Both the position numbers and the translations under genes were made by a program. Under the pieces are notes generated by a model. The model was not told the origin of the DNA, ran no database searches, and saw nothing but the letters and a program-made list of their open reading frames with translations. From Isochrysis galbana (taxonomy: Eukaryota > Haptophyta > Isochrysidales > Isochrysidaceae), in contig CM030945.1 in the NCBI GenBank assembly GCA_018136815.1, positions 2,114,091 to 2,178,090 on the forward strand: 64,000 bases of DNA. Reading direction: 5' to 3'. Positions 11,601 to 22,400 of the stretch are shown piece by piece. Positions within the stretch are counted from its first letter, which is position 1, and each line of letters opens with the position of its first letter.

Positions 11601-14459
11601 GAAGTCGAGAGTACCATCCCCTACGAAAAGGTCATGGATGCGGAAGAGCTCCTGTATGAAATGGTAAGTTACATTATAAGCCACCTTCCTTGTCCATGAC
11701 TTTCTCGGCGGGTCTTTTGGTTGCCTAGGTGGATTTCCAGGCTCAGCATGGGCACTGAAGTTAAGACTCGTCACCATGGGTTTCTGCGGTAACCCTTTGT
11801 GGGCTGAGACTTGCGGCATGCCTCTCAGGTCTGCCAGCGTCTCGAGCATGACTTTCAGTTGATCCGAGCATCCTCATTGACTTCCGGCGCCGCATCCAGC
11901 TCGCTTTCGTTGCGCCACGAGACTTCTCATTTTCTTGCGCTTGGCGCTCAGGTTTGGCATATGCTTCCATGCTTCAGTCCTGCCGTGGCGCATTGGTTTC
12001 TTGGAGTCCCAATGACTTTCGCGTATGTCCATCACATTGATTGAGCGGAACGGAAAAGTCTTACGCGCATCGCATCTAGGGTTGAAGGGGGGGGGGGGGG
12101 GGCGTTGTGAGCGCATCCTTTGTCGCCTAGGGTCCCCATGACTTGCACGAAGCTTTGCAAGATGCATTGCCCATCATTTGCAAGATGCGTTGCCCATCAT
12201 ATCCCTTGTGGTTTTCACAGGTGCAGCAAATTCACTTCGTGGCGGAGGCATCCCGTGCTCCTCCTCACCAGCGCCCCACTCGCTGGCCGGACCCACCATC
12301 GAAGTTTACCCCAAAGGCTGGCACCGCTGTCAATGCCTGTTGTGGGCCGTCCAACGCCGCTTCTTTGGCGACTGCCGCAGCCAATGGCACAGGTTCCGTG
12401 GCCGCGAACCATGACGCGCCTTCCTCTTATGACGCGTCACAGCCCCCCGGCTTTAGTGAGATCAAGGTGACGCGGCATTTTGTTCAACCTATGCCTGCTC
12501 TCGAACGCGGCCCAGCCATCGCCTACCATTACATGTGCTGGGGGGGGCATGACTCCGGTTTTCAACATTTCTTTAGTCGCATCCAACCAGCAGCGCATCG
12601 CATTTACCCTTGGAATCGCGTCGATTATACCGTGTGCGGATGGTCGAGTGACTTAGATCCCGATATGCGTCTTCGATGCAAACGCTTCGCTCTATTGAAT
12701 TTCGAAAAGGGGCAAGAAGATTCTCTTCTACGGCTCCTTTCGGCACCACCGGGAACGCAAAGGCTCCTCGGTGCGGCCATGGATAAGGGCTCCTCAAACG
12801 CGTCAGGCAACAGGATTGGGGGCGCGAGTGGAGCTAGCGCAGGTGGCGCTGAAGAAACGAACAGCCTGCCATCCCCACCTTCCATGTACGCTTCCAAAGC
12901 AAGTGTAACGGGAACTCACATAGCGGGGGGCAGCAGCGGGGGTGTTGCCGTTTCTTGTTGTGGGGGCAGTTGTGGCAATACTGATGGGTGGGGCACCGCT
13001 ATAGACACCTGGCCGATGCCGCAAGATTTCGAGCAAAGGCCGCCAAAAACCGCACTTGATCGCCAGCGATTCGAACGCTTCATTGAACGAGTCTCTCCTC
13101 GTATGCCACTCTCGGTCGACTGGGAGGACCATGTAGACAAGGCATGTGGGCCAAGCGCCGTTGGGGGCAGTATCTCAAAACGAAGCCCAAAGCTCACCGT
13201 TGGTAGCACTAGTGGGACAGCTCACCTGCACGATGGCGGTGCAAGTGTTGCGGGTGACGCGGCTACCGGCGACACATCACGCGGCCAGGCCGGGGGCACA
13301 GAGCATTTCCTAGACGCAACACGGGTTCTGGACATGACACTTCCGCCTGACTCGTCTGGATCGCGTCGGAGAAGGATGTTCATGCAGATCGCATACGATT
13401 CGAAAGCGAGCGCCACCCAGGCTTGGCATATTGAGTTACGATGGCTCATGTGCGTTTCTCGCATGCCACTTTGCTCGCTGCGACAAGCCTATTATCTGAC
13501 GCGTCCACACACGTGTGACATTCGCAGGTGTCAAGTTCAGCAAGTCGAGGAGATTGTCAAACATTGCACGAGGCGCGCGCGAATTGCTGGCCTACTTTTC
13601 TTACAGATACCAACTGACCGTCGCCCAAGACCTTTCACCTCACGGGCCATCATTGCGGTACCTAGCGCATTGCGTTCCGCAGCCGCGGCCGCGCTATGCC
13701 ATCACGTAGGCTTCGTTCCAGAATGCGCGGCGGACGGAAACAACAAGAGGTGCCGCGCTCTCCACAGCTCCATGAGGGGGTTGGGAAAAGAAGTCGTACT
13801 TGGTACTGAAGTGCAAACGGGCGGCCCTCGTGTCGATGTCTTGGCCCCCAAATATAACGATTGGGACATCCGCCCTTCCTTCTTGCGCTCATTCTAGGTG
13901 GATGCACGAACTTGGTGTCGCATTTGTCCGACCCCACAGTAGCGGCTTCACGTGGTTGCCCAATCGATTGCTGCCTTCACAAGCGGCTCGTGGCCATTCG
14001 GACAAACTCCTTGCTCGTTTCCGAGAGGTTTGCAAGGCGCTAGAGTTCGCCCACGCTGGTTGGATACCTAAAGCGCCGAGTGTCAATGCCTCGCCGGCAG
14101 GTGGGCGTGCCTCTAAAGCAAGCGGTAGCGAAAGCAACGACATGACACCCTTTACGGCGAAAGCACCTGCTGGTGTTCAATTGGCACATCAAGTACACCA
14201 TCCACCTATGGACGTCTCGAAGAGTGTGACCACGAGCAGTGAAGAATTTGTCACGGCGATGGCGGTACGTCGCTGTGACCACATGGGCGATGGTGCTCAC
14301 GATGCCAACGCGCACCCGGCAGTCGATGCGGACTCGCTTTCGAATCGCACGCTCTCCTCGAGCTCAGATAACGAATCTATTCTTGAAGAAGAGACAGCGA
14401 GTGTGAGCCAAACAGCACAGACGCCACCAGCAACAACTACTTCAGAGGGCACACTATGA
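5649..14459 (+). CDS. IML1: IML1/DEPDC5 homologue, GATOR1 complex subunit
   Basis: GATOR1 is the GTPase-activating complex that restrains TORC1 when amino acids are short; IML1 is its largest subunit. Nine exons join in phase: 5649-6058, 6259-6421, 6547-7860, 8029-8484, 8652-11663, 11829-11951, 12221-13449, 13528-13749, 13898-14459. They total 2,496 codons plus stop. Conserved blocks in order: VEMVFKDQYLSRGDIWYW (about residue 115), TRVSFRSRSATFFLLVQ, STELWD, HNLTVVLFARCF, YYKLVVES and EIERFRQ, GNFLESINLALDVLE, VLVLTAGSGVFSVDQ, RMIDNGIGCDLVCAG and PLHMVPVFKY (about 790-815), VCQRLEHDFQLIRAS (about 1786), HRIYPWNRVDY, MTLPPDSSGSRRR, WHIELRWLM with QVEEIVKHCTRRA (about 2230) and MHELGVAFVRP (about 2312). 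Two very long low-complexity insertions (about 220-600 and 820-1690) make it larger than the usual 1,500-1,600 aa. I could not find a clear DEP domain. The start at MGRTCVATLSL follows a pyrimidine tract. Confidence 0.92.
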
Positions 14460-14739
14460 GGGCAACCCTGCCATGAATTGCTCTTACTGCTCATCTACGC
14501 ATGCAGTGAATTCAAATAAGATGAGCTACTTATTCAAAGACTACGTAGTATATACTACATGTGTTACCACCCCCCACATTCCTAAGGGAGGAGACGGCCG
14601 CAATAAGGACACCCTCCCATACCCATACAGACCTCAACTATCGTTAAAACGATATGGTCATGGAGCGCGCCACGCTCCCCTCCCCTCCCCACGCCGACAC
14701 CGCCGAGGACGATGACCTGCTCATGGACACGCCACTGGC
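14460..14739. other. Short spacer with a partial LINE 5' repeat
   Basis: No gene. At 14652-14690 a decayed copy of the LINE start (ATATGGTC, ATGGAGCGCGCCACGCTCCC) precedes the full one at 14740, like a partial upstream monomer. Confidence 0.45.
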
Positions 14740-17700
14740 AACTAAGTTTATACTTGGTCGCCATGGAGCGCGCCGGCGCTCCCCTCCTCTCCTTCGGGCC
14801 CCCCGCCGCGGGAGCCCAACCAGTACCCATGGAGCAGTCGCAGGCGAAGCGACCGCGTCCGCCAGACGAGGCCGAGCAGGTGCGCGCGATCCCTATCGCG
14901 CCACACGGCCCGTGGCCCCGGCCACACCAGTCACAACAGCCATGCTGGCCCCCCTCATGGAGGGCAGCAGTCTGTAGGCCCCACCGTAGACGAGCCAGAC
15001 AATACACGCAGTACCTCCACTGGGCATGCCTCATGGCAGAGGCCTCTCTCACCCTGGTGATGGCCGCGCCGCCTTGGCGGCGCGGCCAGAGACCGGGTGG
15101 CCCTTATGGGCACCATCATCACCATACAGAACAAAGAGCGAATCAACATCTGCACAACCACAAATCACAACACCACATGCACCACGACAGCCCCCCAAGG
15201 AGAGAGCAAACAGCCTCCCAGTGCACATCAGAAGCTCACCCACGACCACCCACCGCGATGACCCCACGACAGGATCCACCATCGGATGAAGAACACGAGA
15301 ACATTGACACTGACGACAACTTCGACCTCTCCCTCCACCAGGAGGGGGACTACACATTCCAGGACGCGGCTGTGTACGCCGCCATTGTCGAGCTGCTCTT
15401 GGAGCTAGAAGGAGTAGATCCCGAGCCAAATTTCTGGGCAAAGTCAATCAAGGGCCCATGGCATGTAGCGGTCAACGAAGATTGCGCACAACAATTTCGA
15501 GAAAAATACGGAGAACGCACCACCCTTCGTGTGAACCAAGTTGACATCGCCGTACGAGTGAAAGTCGAGTCCCTAGAGGAGAAGCTCAACAAACGCGGTG
15601 CTACTTCGCGCAAGTCTCTATACACGGCCCTCCAAGACGTGGCCGCGCACCTTGTCGTCGAAGCCGACGGATTAGCTCAAGCGAAACAAGTAACCCTCAG
15701 TGCCCTCATCAAGGCGGTTGAAAAGGTGGGCCTCACATTCCTCAAAGGCAATCGCGAGCGTATGAAGCTCGAAGGAGGCGCAGGCACCCTGGTCTCCAAG
15801 GCCGCCTACACGACCCGCTGGCACCTTTACGTCTCGGCGGGCCAAGGAACCTTCCTTGACGGCAGCTTCCCGCGCAAGCTTCTCGTTAACGTCGACGACG
15901 TGACGATCCCACTGAACTATGGGGTCAGGGCGTGCAAAGAACTTGCCATGCCCGAGACGATCCACTCCCCTCACAAGCTGATGATCCATGGCAGCCTCCG
16001 CGGCTGCAAAGGCTGGCGACTTGAGGCCGCGCATGGTCTCCCGGCGACACACCGCTTTTGCGTGTGCGAACAAGAGGCGGCTAAACGTCGGGAGCGCAAT
16101 GAAGCCTTCAAACTGAACCCACGCCCGAAGACGGCGCACGAGGCGCTGGGCAAAGGACCGCCGAAGACGTGCACGCGCTTTCTCCAAGGCCTATGCCTCA
16201 GGAACAAACGCGGCGTACGTTGCAACCTCTCGCACGACAACCCGGGAGCGTGGATCGAGAACAAGTGCACCATTCGGTGCCGCCTCCACCCGCACAAGAA
16301 GCTCCCGGGCGTCTGCCTGAATGGCAAAGCTTGCCTATTCCTCCATCCGGAGTACGCGACAGCCACCTACGCCGCAGCCATTGCACCCCCGCCCGAGAGG
16401 CGGGCGCAAAGCGTGCTCGAGGGTCGCACCCCTCCTCACCCCAGACTCGCATTTGACTCCACCCTTGGCTACCCAGGTGAAGGACCCATCGCCATCGCGA
16501 CGTACAACCTCAACGGCACTAAAGGCGGCAAACTAGCCGCAGTGCTGTCGCAAGCGCGCAAGGCAAGAGTGGACATTCTTCTTCTCCAAGAACTACACGC
16601 CTACGAGGACGGCGCACACCTCCGAGCACATAGAACGGCCACCTTCCTAGGATGGTCGTGGTATGCCGCCCCAGGAGAGCTGGGGGACCCTGCTAGCGGC
16701 GTAGCTGTGGCGATCAGAGACACAGCCGGCAGAATAACCCCTAGACCGGACACGGTGAAAGTCATACTAGACGGTAGATGCGTATCTATAGACATTATCA
16801 TTGATGAAGCTAAATACCGAATAATGTCAACATATCTTAGTGCGACACCCGGCCCCCGGGAAGAGCAAATCGAGAATCTCAAACTAAAACTAGCCACACT
16901 AGACGCGACCCCGACCATACTAGGAGGGGATTTCAATTGCGTAGAGGACAGCGCAAAAGACGCTCGACGAGCGGGAGAGGCGGCCTATCATAACGCACAC
17001 GGAGAAAAGTGGAAAGCACTCGCCAGGAGTCGCCGTCTTCGAGACGTACATCACACGATGCAGTTAGGCCCGGACATAGGATACACTAGAATGGCAGCCA
17101 CGATACACACTAGGATAGACAGAATATATCACAGCAGCGACACTGACGCATTCCAATGGCAGAGACATGGACCAAGCCCGGACTTATTCTCGGGCAAAGC
17201 CGCGTCCGATCACCTACCCGTCCTTGCGACATTCGAAACACCCGGGTATAAGCCCGGTCGCAGGTACGACGCACCGATCGATCTGAACATAATCCACGAA
17301 AAAGGAGCGCTGAACACGGTAAGACTACTCTTGCAAAGAGCCGCCCGCAAAATGGAAGAGGGCGGAGACCCGGAATCAGTGTGGGAAAACACGAAGGACC
17401 ACATAGCCACCTTTTTGAGAGACGAAACCGCAGCCAGGGCGAGACCCACATTCCAGTCAACTCTGGAACTAAAAGCCGCGAGATTGAATATACGGCTCGC
17501 GAGGCAAGGACCGGACGAAAACTTAACGGTGGAGTTAGCCCAGACACAAAGAGAGCTGGCGGAAGCTCGTAGCCGGGTCCCACTAAGAGACCTCCCGCTA
17601 CACCGCCAGCTTCGCCGCGAAGAGCTTCATTCTAAGGAATTCTTTGCACAACTTAAGACTCGGAGATGGAAAGCCAACGTAGCCGAACTATTTAAGACCA

Positions 17701-18590
17701 AAGACTGGAACAAACCGGCGCACTCCGATAGAGAGATCGCGGTCACGGACCAAGACATCAGGAGAGAATTCCGGGGATACTACGTGTGGCTCTACTCGAC
17801 GAAAGAATCCCAAAGGGTCCCGGAGCTTGAGGCCGCTCTGACGGAACGCCCCCTCAACGACATCGACAAACGCCGCTTAGAGGGCCGCATAGACATAGAG
17901 GAAACACTACACGCCATAAGGAGCATCGGCCCAGGCAAAAGTGCGGGCCCGGACGGGATCCCGGCGGAAGTATATAAGGCACACGAAAAGATAGCCGCAC
18001 GGATATTAACTCAACTTTATAACATGGCACTTGATAAGGGTACACTAGCGTACACGATGCGAGAAGGCGATATTATATTGCTATACAAAAAAGGAGATGC
18101 GCGCGATCCGCGAAACTATAGGCCCATTACGCTACTGCAAAGCGACTATAAAATACTCGCTAAAATTTTGACGAGCAGGCTGAGCAAAGTCATAGGCAAG
18201 ATAATATCGGAAAACCAACTAGGATTCGTGCCGAGAAGACTCATCAGCGAAGCCACACACCTCCTCCAGCTCACTAGAGCGTACTTGGACGAAACCGGAG
18301 ACCCCGGACTACTCCTAGCCCTTGATTGGGAGAAGGCCTTCGACAGAGTTAGCTGGGCCTTCTACCATCTCGCCCTCACTCTACTCAACTTCGGACCGGA
18401 CTTCCAAACGCTAGCGAAAGTACTCACTAGCGAGGAAGCCCGACCTGTACGCACTATTAAAACTAACGGCGGACGAAGCTACCCCTTCACCGTGGGAAGT
18501 GGCATGCCGCAAGGATGCCCGCTCTCCCCACTCACCTTCCTTCTCGCTACGGAGGCGCTCACTCGTCATGGTGGCATCCGAGGGACGGCA
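14740..18590 (+). mobile_element. Non-LTR retrotransposon (LINE), 5' end intact, 3' end missing
   Basis: It starts with ACTAAGTTTATACTTGG and a start codon at 14763, and one frame continues to about 18590. Order along the frame: Pro-rich N-terminus with His-rich HHHHH patch; two CCCH-like zinc motifs at 16169-16360 (CTRFLQGLC, RCNLSH, then CRLHPHKK, CLNGKACLFLH); AP-type endonuclease at about 16486-17240 (ATYNLNG, LLLQELH, LGGDFNC, ASDHLPVLATF); reverse transcriptase from about 17880 (GKSAGPDGIPAEVY, NYRPITLLQSDYKILAK, LALDWEKAFDRVSW, GSGMPQGCPLSPLTF). Homology stops just before the catalytic YxDD block. The frame then runs into sequence that reads well on the minus strand. No target duplication was found, so the right boundary is approximate. 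Confidence 0.88.
14763..18590 (+). pseudogene. LINE CCCH-endonuclease-reverse transcriptase polyprotein, C-terminally truncated
   Basis: About 1,275 residues remain from ATG 14763 with no internal stop, so the copy is young or was recently active. ORF1-like (zinc-binding) and ORF2-like (EN-RT) parts lie in one continuous frame with no stop or re-initiation between them. Endonuclease catalytic motifs (QELH glutamate, GDFNC, SDH) are present. The RT lacks motif C and everything after it, so this copy cannot be autonomous. The reading continues by chance to a stop at 18698 in non-LINE sequence. The missing parts occur as separate fragments elsewhere in the window (38514-38727, 45344-46316, 58430-59035, 63060-63265, all minus strand). 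Confidence 0.85.
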
Positions 18591-18860
18591 GCGCGTGAGC
18601 GCAGCGCGAAGGGCCGGGTGACCCGCGTAACGAGAAATTTGCCAGAAACGGGCTCGTGCTCGAGACCAGCTAGCTGGATCGCCCGCTTGGCCTTGTAGAA
18701 TGCTGAGTATCGCGTTGAAGGTAGACCCCACCTCCCGCTGAAATTCTTCGTGGCGTTGGGCGGCTTGGAGGGTAGAGGACTCAAGGCGCCCTCGCAGGCA
18801 ATCTCCAAGAGTGAGATCAGCCCTGCTCTGACAGAGGCAAGAAATGCTGCCACCTCGCCG
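18566..18860 (-). CDS. Candidate exon, coiled-coil-like, interrupted by the LINE junction
   Basis: Minus-strand reading gives an amphipathic stretch (LQAAQRHEEFQREVGSTF, then NAILSILQG, then RARARFWQISRYAG) of about 70 residues that looks protein-coding rather than random. It has acceptor-like CTGTCAG upstream near 18837. It abuts the broken 3' end of the LINE. It could be the last exon of the fusion gene at 19447-26441 or part of another gene. The frame overlaps the antisense of the LINE at its left end, so the exact end is unknown. Confidence 0.35.
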
Positions 18861-19446
18861 GGTGGGGGGGGCGACACAACATAAATTGTTGAGGTGGTGA
18901 CTCACATTGACATTTTTCGTGCACGCGCACACGGATCAGAGAGCTTCATGGACCAGCCGAGCCGCGCTCCTTAGCCCGGGCGTCGCGCGCCTGAACTATG
19001 TATTGCCCACCGCCCACCTCGGGCCTACTCTGGGGCTTGGGTTGGGCTATGGAGGCCATGGGATGTTGGGTGGCCGTTTCACGAGGAGGGGCGTTTCACG
19101 AAGCGGCATCCTCTAGCACAAGAGCGTGGTAGACTTTACAGCCTCTTCCTATGCTGGCTTAGCCGTCGATGGTGATGAGCTGGAGGTGTACAAAATCAAG
19201 TTGGCGACGGCCAACACAAACGCATTTAGGGACCATCCTTCCTCAAAAAGCACCGGCGGTTTCACGCCACCGCCGCGCGATAGGAAAGGTCATTCGAAAA
19301 AATTGTCACGCTGTAGGTGGCTAGAGACGTAAGGACGTCACAAGCTGAATGCCGAGATGAAGTGATGGTAGCGTCTACAATCCACTTTCGGACTGTGGCA
19401 CAACGCCATGTTGCAGTGCCGCCTCGAGGGAATTCGGTATCTCACT
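18861..19446. other. Probable intron or 3' region of the fusion gene
   Basis: No convincing reading frame. The minus strand has scattered acceptor-like CCTCCAG (near 19182) but no continuation of the CHAT reading that I can place. Confidence 0.4.
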
Positions 19447-22400
19447 TGCCAAGCGACTAACAGGGCCATGCAGTTGATACTTTCCGTGAACGTGCGGGTT
19501 GCGTGGCTTCATCACCTTACGCCCAAGACTCTCATCAAAGATAATATCGGGCTTTGGGTCCCCCCAAGAGAAGTGCGCGTTCTCGAAGCTACGGACTGCA
19601 TTAGCGTATGCCTCAAGTAGGCTTGCCTAGGAGGGGAGGGTTATTCGAATGAGGGATCTTTGACATTGACACATGCATGCGGCCGTTTGAAGGCCAGGCG
19701 CACTGAGATGGGCCACTCGACAGAGGCCTTGACACCTTCAATAGATGGACTCACCTTGCTTGCACGCGCCGTTGATGTGCAATGCTGTCCCAGGTATGTG
19801 TAGAAGCCCGTTGCGAAGGCGGCCGCCGCTTTGTCTGCGGTGACTGTTGACCAAGAGATGATCAGGAGCTCGGGCCACACACGATTGACCTGTGCAAGTG
19901 TGTAAAAGTGTCAGCAGAGGCGGCTCTTGTGGTATAGGGCGCATGCAGGAAATTCAGCTCTTGAACCATAGAATTCATCTGGCCTTGATAGAGATGCGGA
20001 ACGTACCTCTTTCGCGATTTCGAAAGTGTTGCAGCAATTGAGGAAGAGGCATTGGATGCGGGGACACATCGCGAGGGATTCTCTCAAAGTAGGAATGAAT
20101 CGGTCGGCAGTCAGGATGGTTGCCTTGCCGTCTTCATCCTCAACCAGCAGGCCAGGGGTGCATACGCCATCAAGAGGATCAACGCGACGACTGAAAGCGT
20201 GCGTATGCCCAGAGATGTGGAGGATGCGCGGACATAGACCATGCGTGCCACTATCGCCCTTACCCAGAGCAGTTAGCAAATCCTACGTAAGAGTGCACGG
20301 CGAGGTGGGTTGGAGGGAAGAGTCCTGCCATTTGTTGGCTCGCTTCTCGTCAGCAGGAAAACGATGAGATCGCTCACGTACCTGCGGAAATCGGGCTGCC
20401 GTGTAGAGTTCCCTCTCGCCCCAGGGAAGAGCACACACGGTTTGCCGCATCTCGCTATCCAAATTAAGCCTCGGCACGGGCGTCACACCATCGGGAAGAT
20501 ATCGAGGACAGCAAAAAAGGCCAAGCAATGTGATCTGAGTCATCTCGGCAGTCGCCTTCGGGTGGAAGAAAGTGCGGCGTAGCAACTCGGAAAGCTTGGC
20601 ACGCTTCTCAGGGTTCACCACCAACTGGAGGACATTCAAGCACAGATCAGGATCGAGTGTCGAAAAAGCCCTCTTGGGGCTCGGTGCGCATCGTGCTTGA
20701 AGGACGACTGGCGTGCTCCGACATACCACGGAGAGGACACACCATGGAGAGGAGCGAGCTGGCTTTGTACTTACCATTCTCTTTAGCAGATCGGCTTCAG
20801 ACGATGAGAGCAACCCACCTGGGTTCGAGCGGAAATGAGCCACTACTGCCTCGGGTCCTCCCGGCCGTCCTAGCAAACCAAGGGCAGAAGGATCTGCAGC
20901 CGCGCGCACAGCCGCCTGGGAAGCCTCGCTTGCTTGCTCCGCATCAAGCTTTGCATGAAGCTTTGCCACGGTTTCATCATCGAGCAACGATTTGCGTGTG
21001 AATAGTTCATATAGGACGAGCCCCAAGGCCCACACGTCTATCGCCGGAGAAACAATAATTTGCCGGGAGTCTCGCACTGCCTCCGCGACCTCGGGGGCTG
21101 CAAACCCATCGGTGCATCCGACTCGAGCTGTCACTCCGGCAGGTACCGCGCTGTCAAAGTCGACTAGCCTGAACGACGACCGACCAAGGCGACGGGCACA
21201 CAAGTCATTTCATAGGATTGGGAGGGTTTCCTCGAACAAATGCACGTCATGGCCCGCGTCCCCGTGCCGTTCCGGGCGCACCCGTATTTTGAGGGAGTGT
21301 GGATATGGAAATGCAAAGTACGTGCCCGCACCTCCGAGAGGCGCCGAAGCGCAAAAAATGCGCGGGCTTGATGTCGCAATGCACGAAGCCTGTGGTCCCT
21401 ACTTCATGCAAGGCATTTACACACTGGACAAGCCTCTCAGCCTCCGCGCGTCGTTGCAGGTTTGTCCCGTGGGCCCGAGCGCGCCCGCATTCTCCGCTCA
21501 ACCCACCAGGAGCTCCTTCCTCGAGGACCAAAGCGTAGGGCCCGTACGTTGGACCCATCGCACGGTGGACACCTTCGCCACAATCGTCTTTGTCCTCTGC
21601 ATGTGTCGGGTCTCCAACGCAATCCGTGTTTCTGCCAACGGTCGGTAACTCGAGTTCGAAGGCCTCGAGGAGAGCAGGTGCGAAAGGTTCGCTGCCCGAG
21701 CGTTCGGCTGCGACCGCGAGCAGTTCCAGTATCTCTTTCTACAGAAGGATGGTTGGGCAGTGGAGGGCAGGAATGAATCAGGTGCCAACGGCTTGCCATG
21801 AAGAGAGGGCGTGGGGCGTGTGGTGGGGCTCTCCACCTCAACTTCCCATTTCCTTTTGTCCTTGAGCCGTTTGAGTGCGACCGGCTTGGCGCTTTTGATG
21901 TCCTCAGCAAGGACGAGGGATGTGCCATGGTTGACGCTAGCAGCCTCGGAGCGGATTCTATAGGTGCCTCGCTGACCCGTCACAATACCTGCGACCGCAC
22001 CCGCCGGCCCACGGTGCGTAGTGCACAAGGATTGCAACTCCATCACCCACTGGCGGCCGGCATCATCTGCTGCGCATGACGTCACGTCCAGAATAAGCTG
22101 CGAGTGCTTGAGAAGAAGAGAGGCGCACTCGGAATGATTGGGCGATATCGCGCCCCGGACAACCCCATGAGTGACTGTTAGATCGAGCGCCGACTTTCCA
22201 TGCCGATCAGTATGACATAGTGCAGCAGTGCGTTCTGCTTCACCACCATACAACGCTGAAGCATCAGCCGTACAGAGTGACCGGACGATGGCGTCTACAC
22301 CTGCTCGTGCCGCCGACAAAAGAAGTGAGCGATCTTCCTTATTCCGGGCGAGGAGCAGAGCGGACCGAAGCGCTGGAGATCCAGCTGTACCTCGAAGCAC

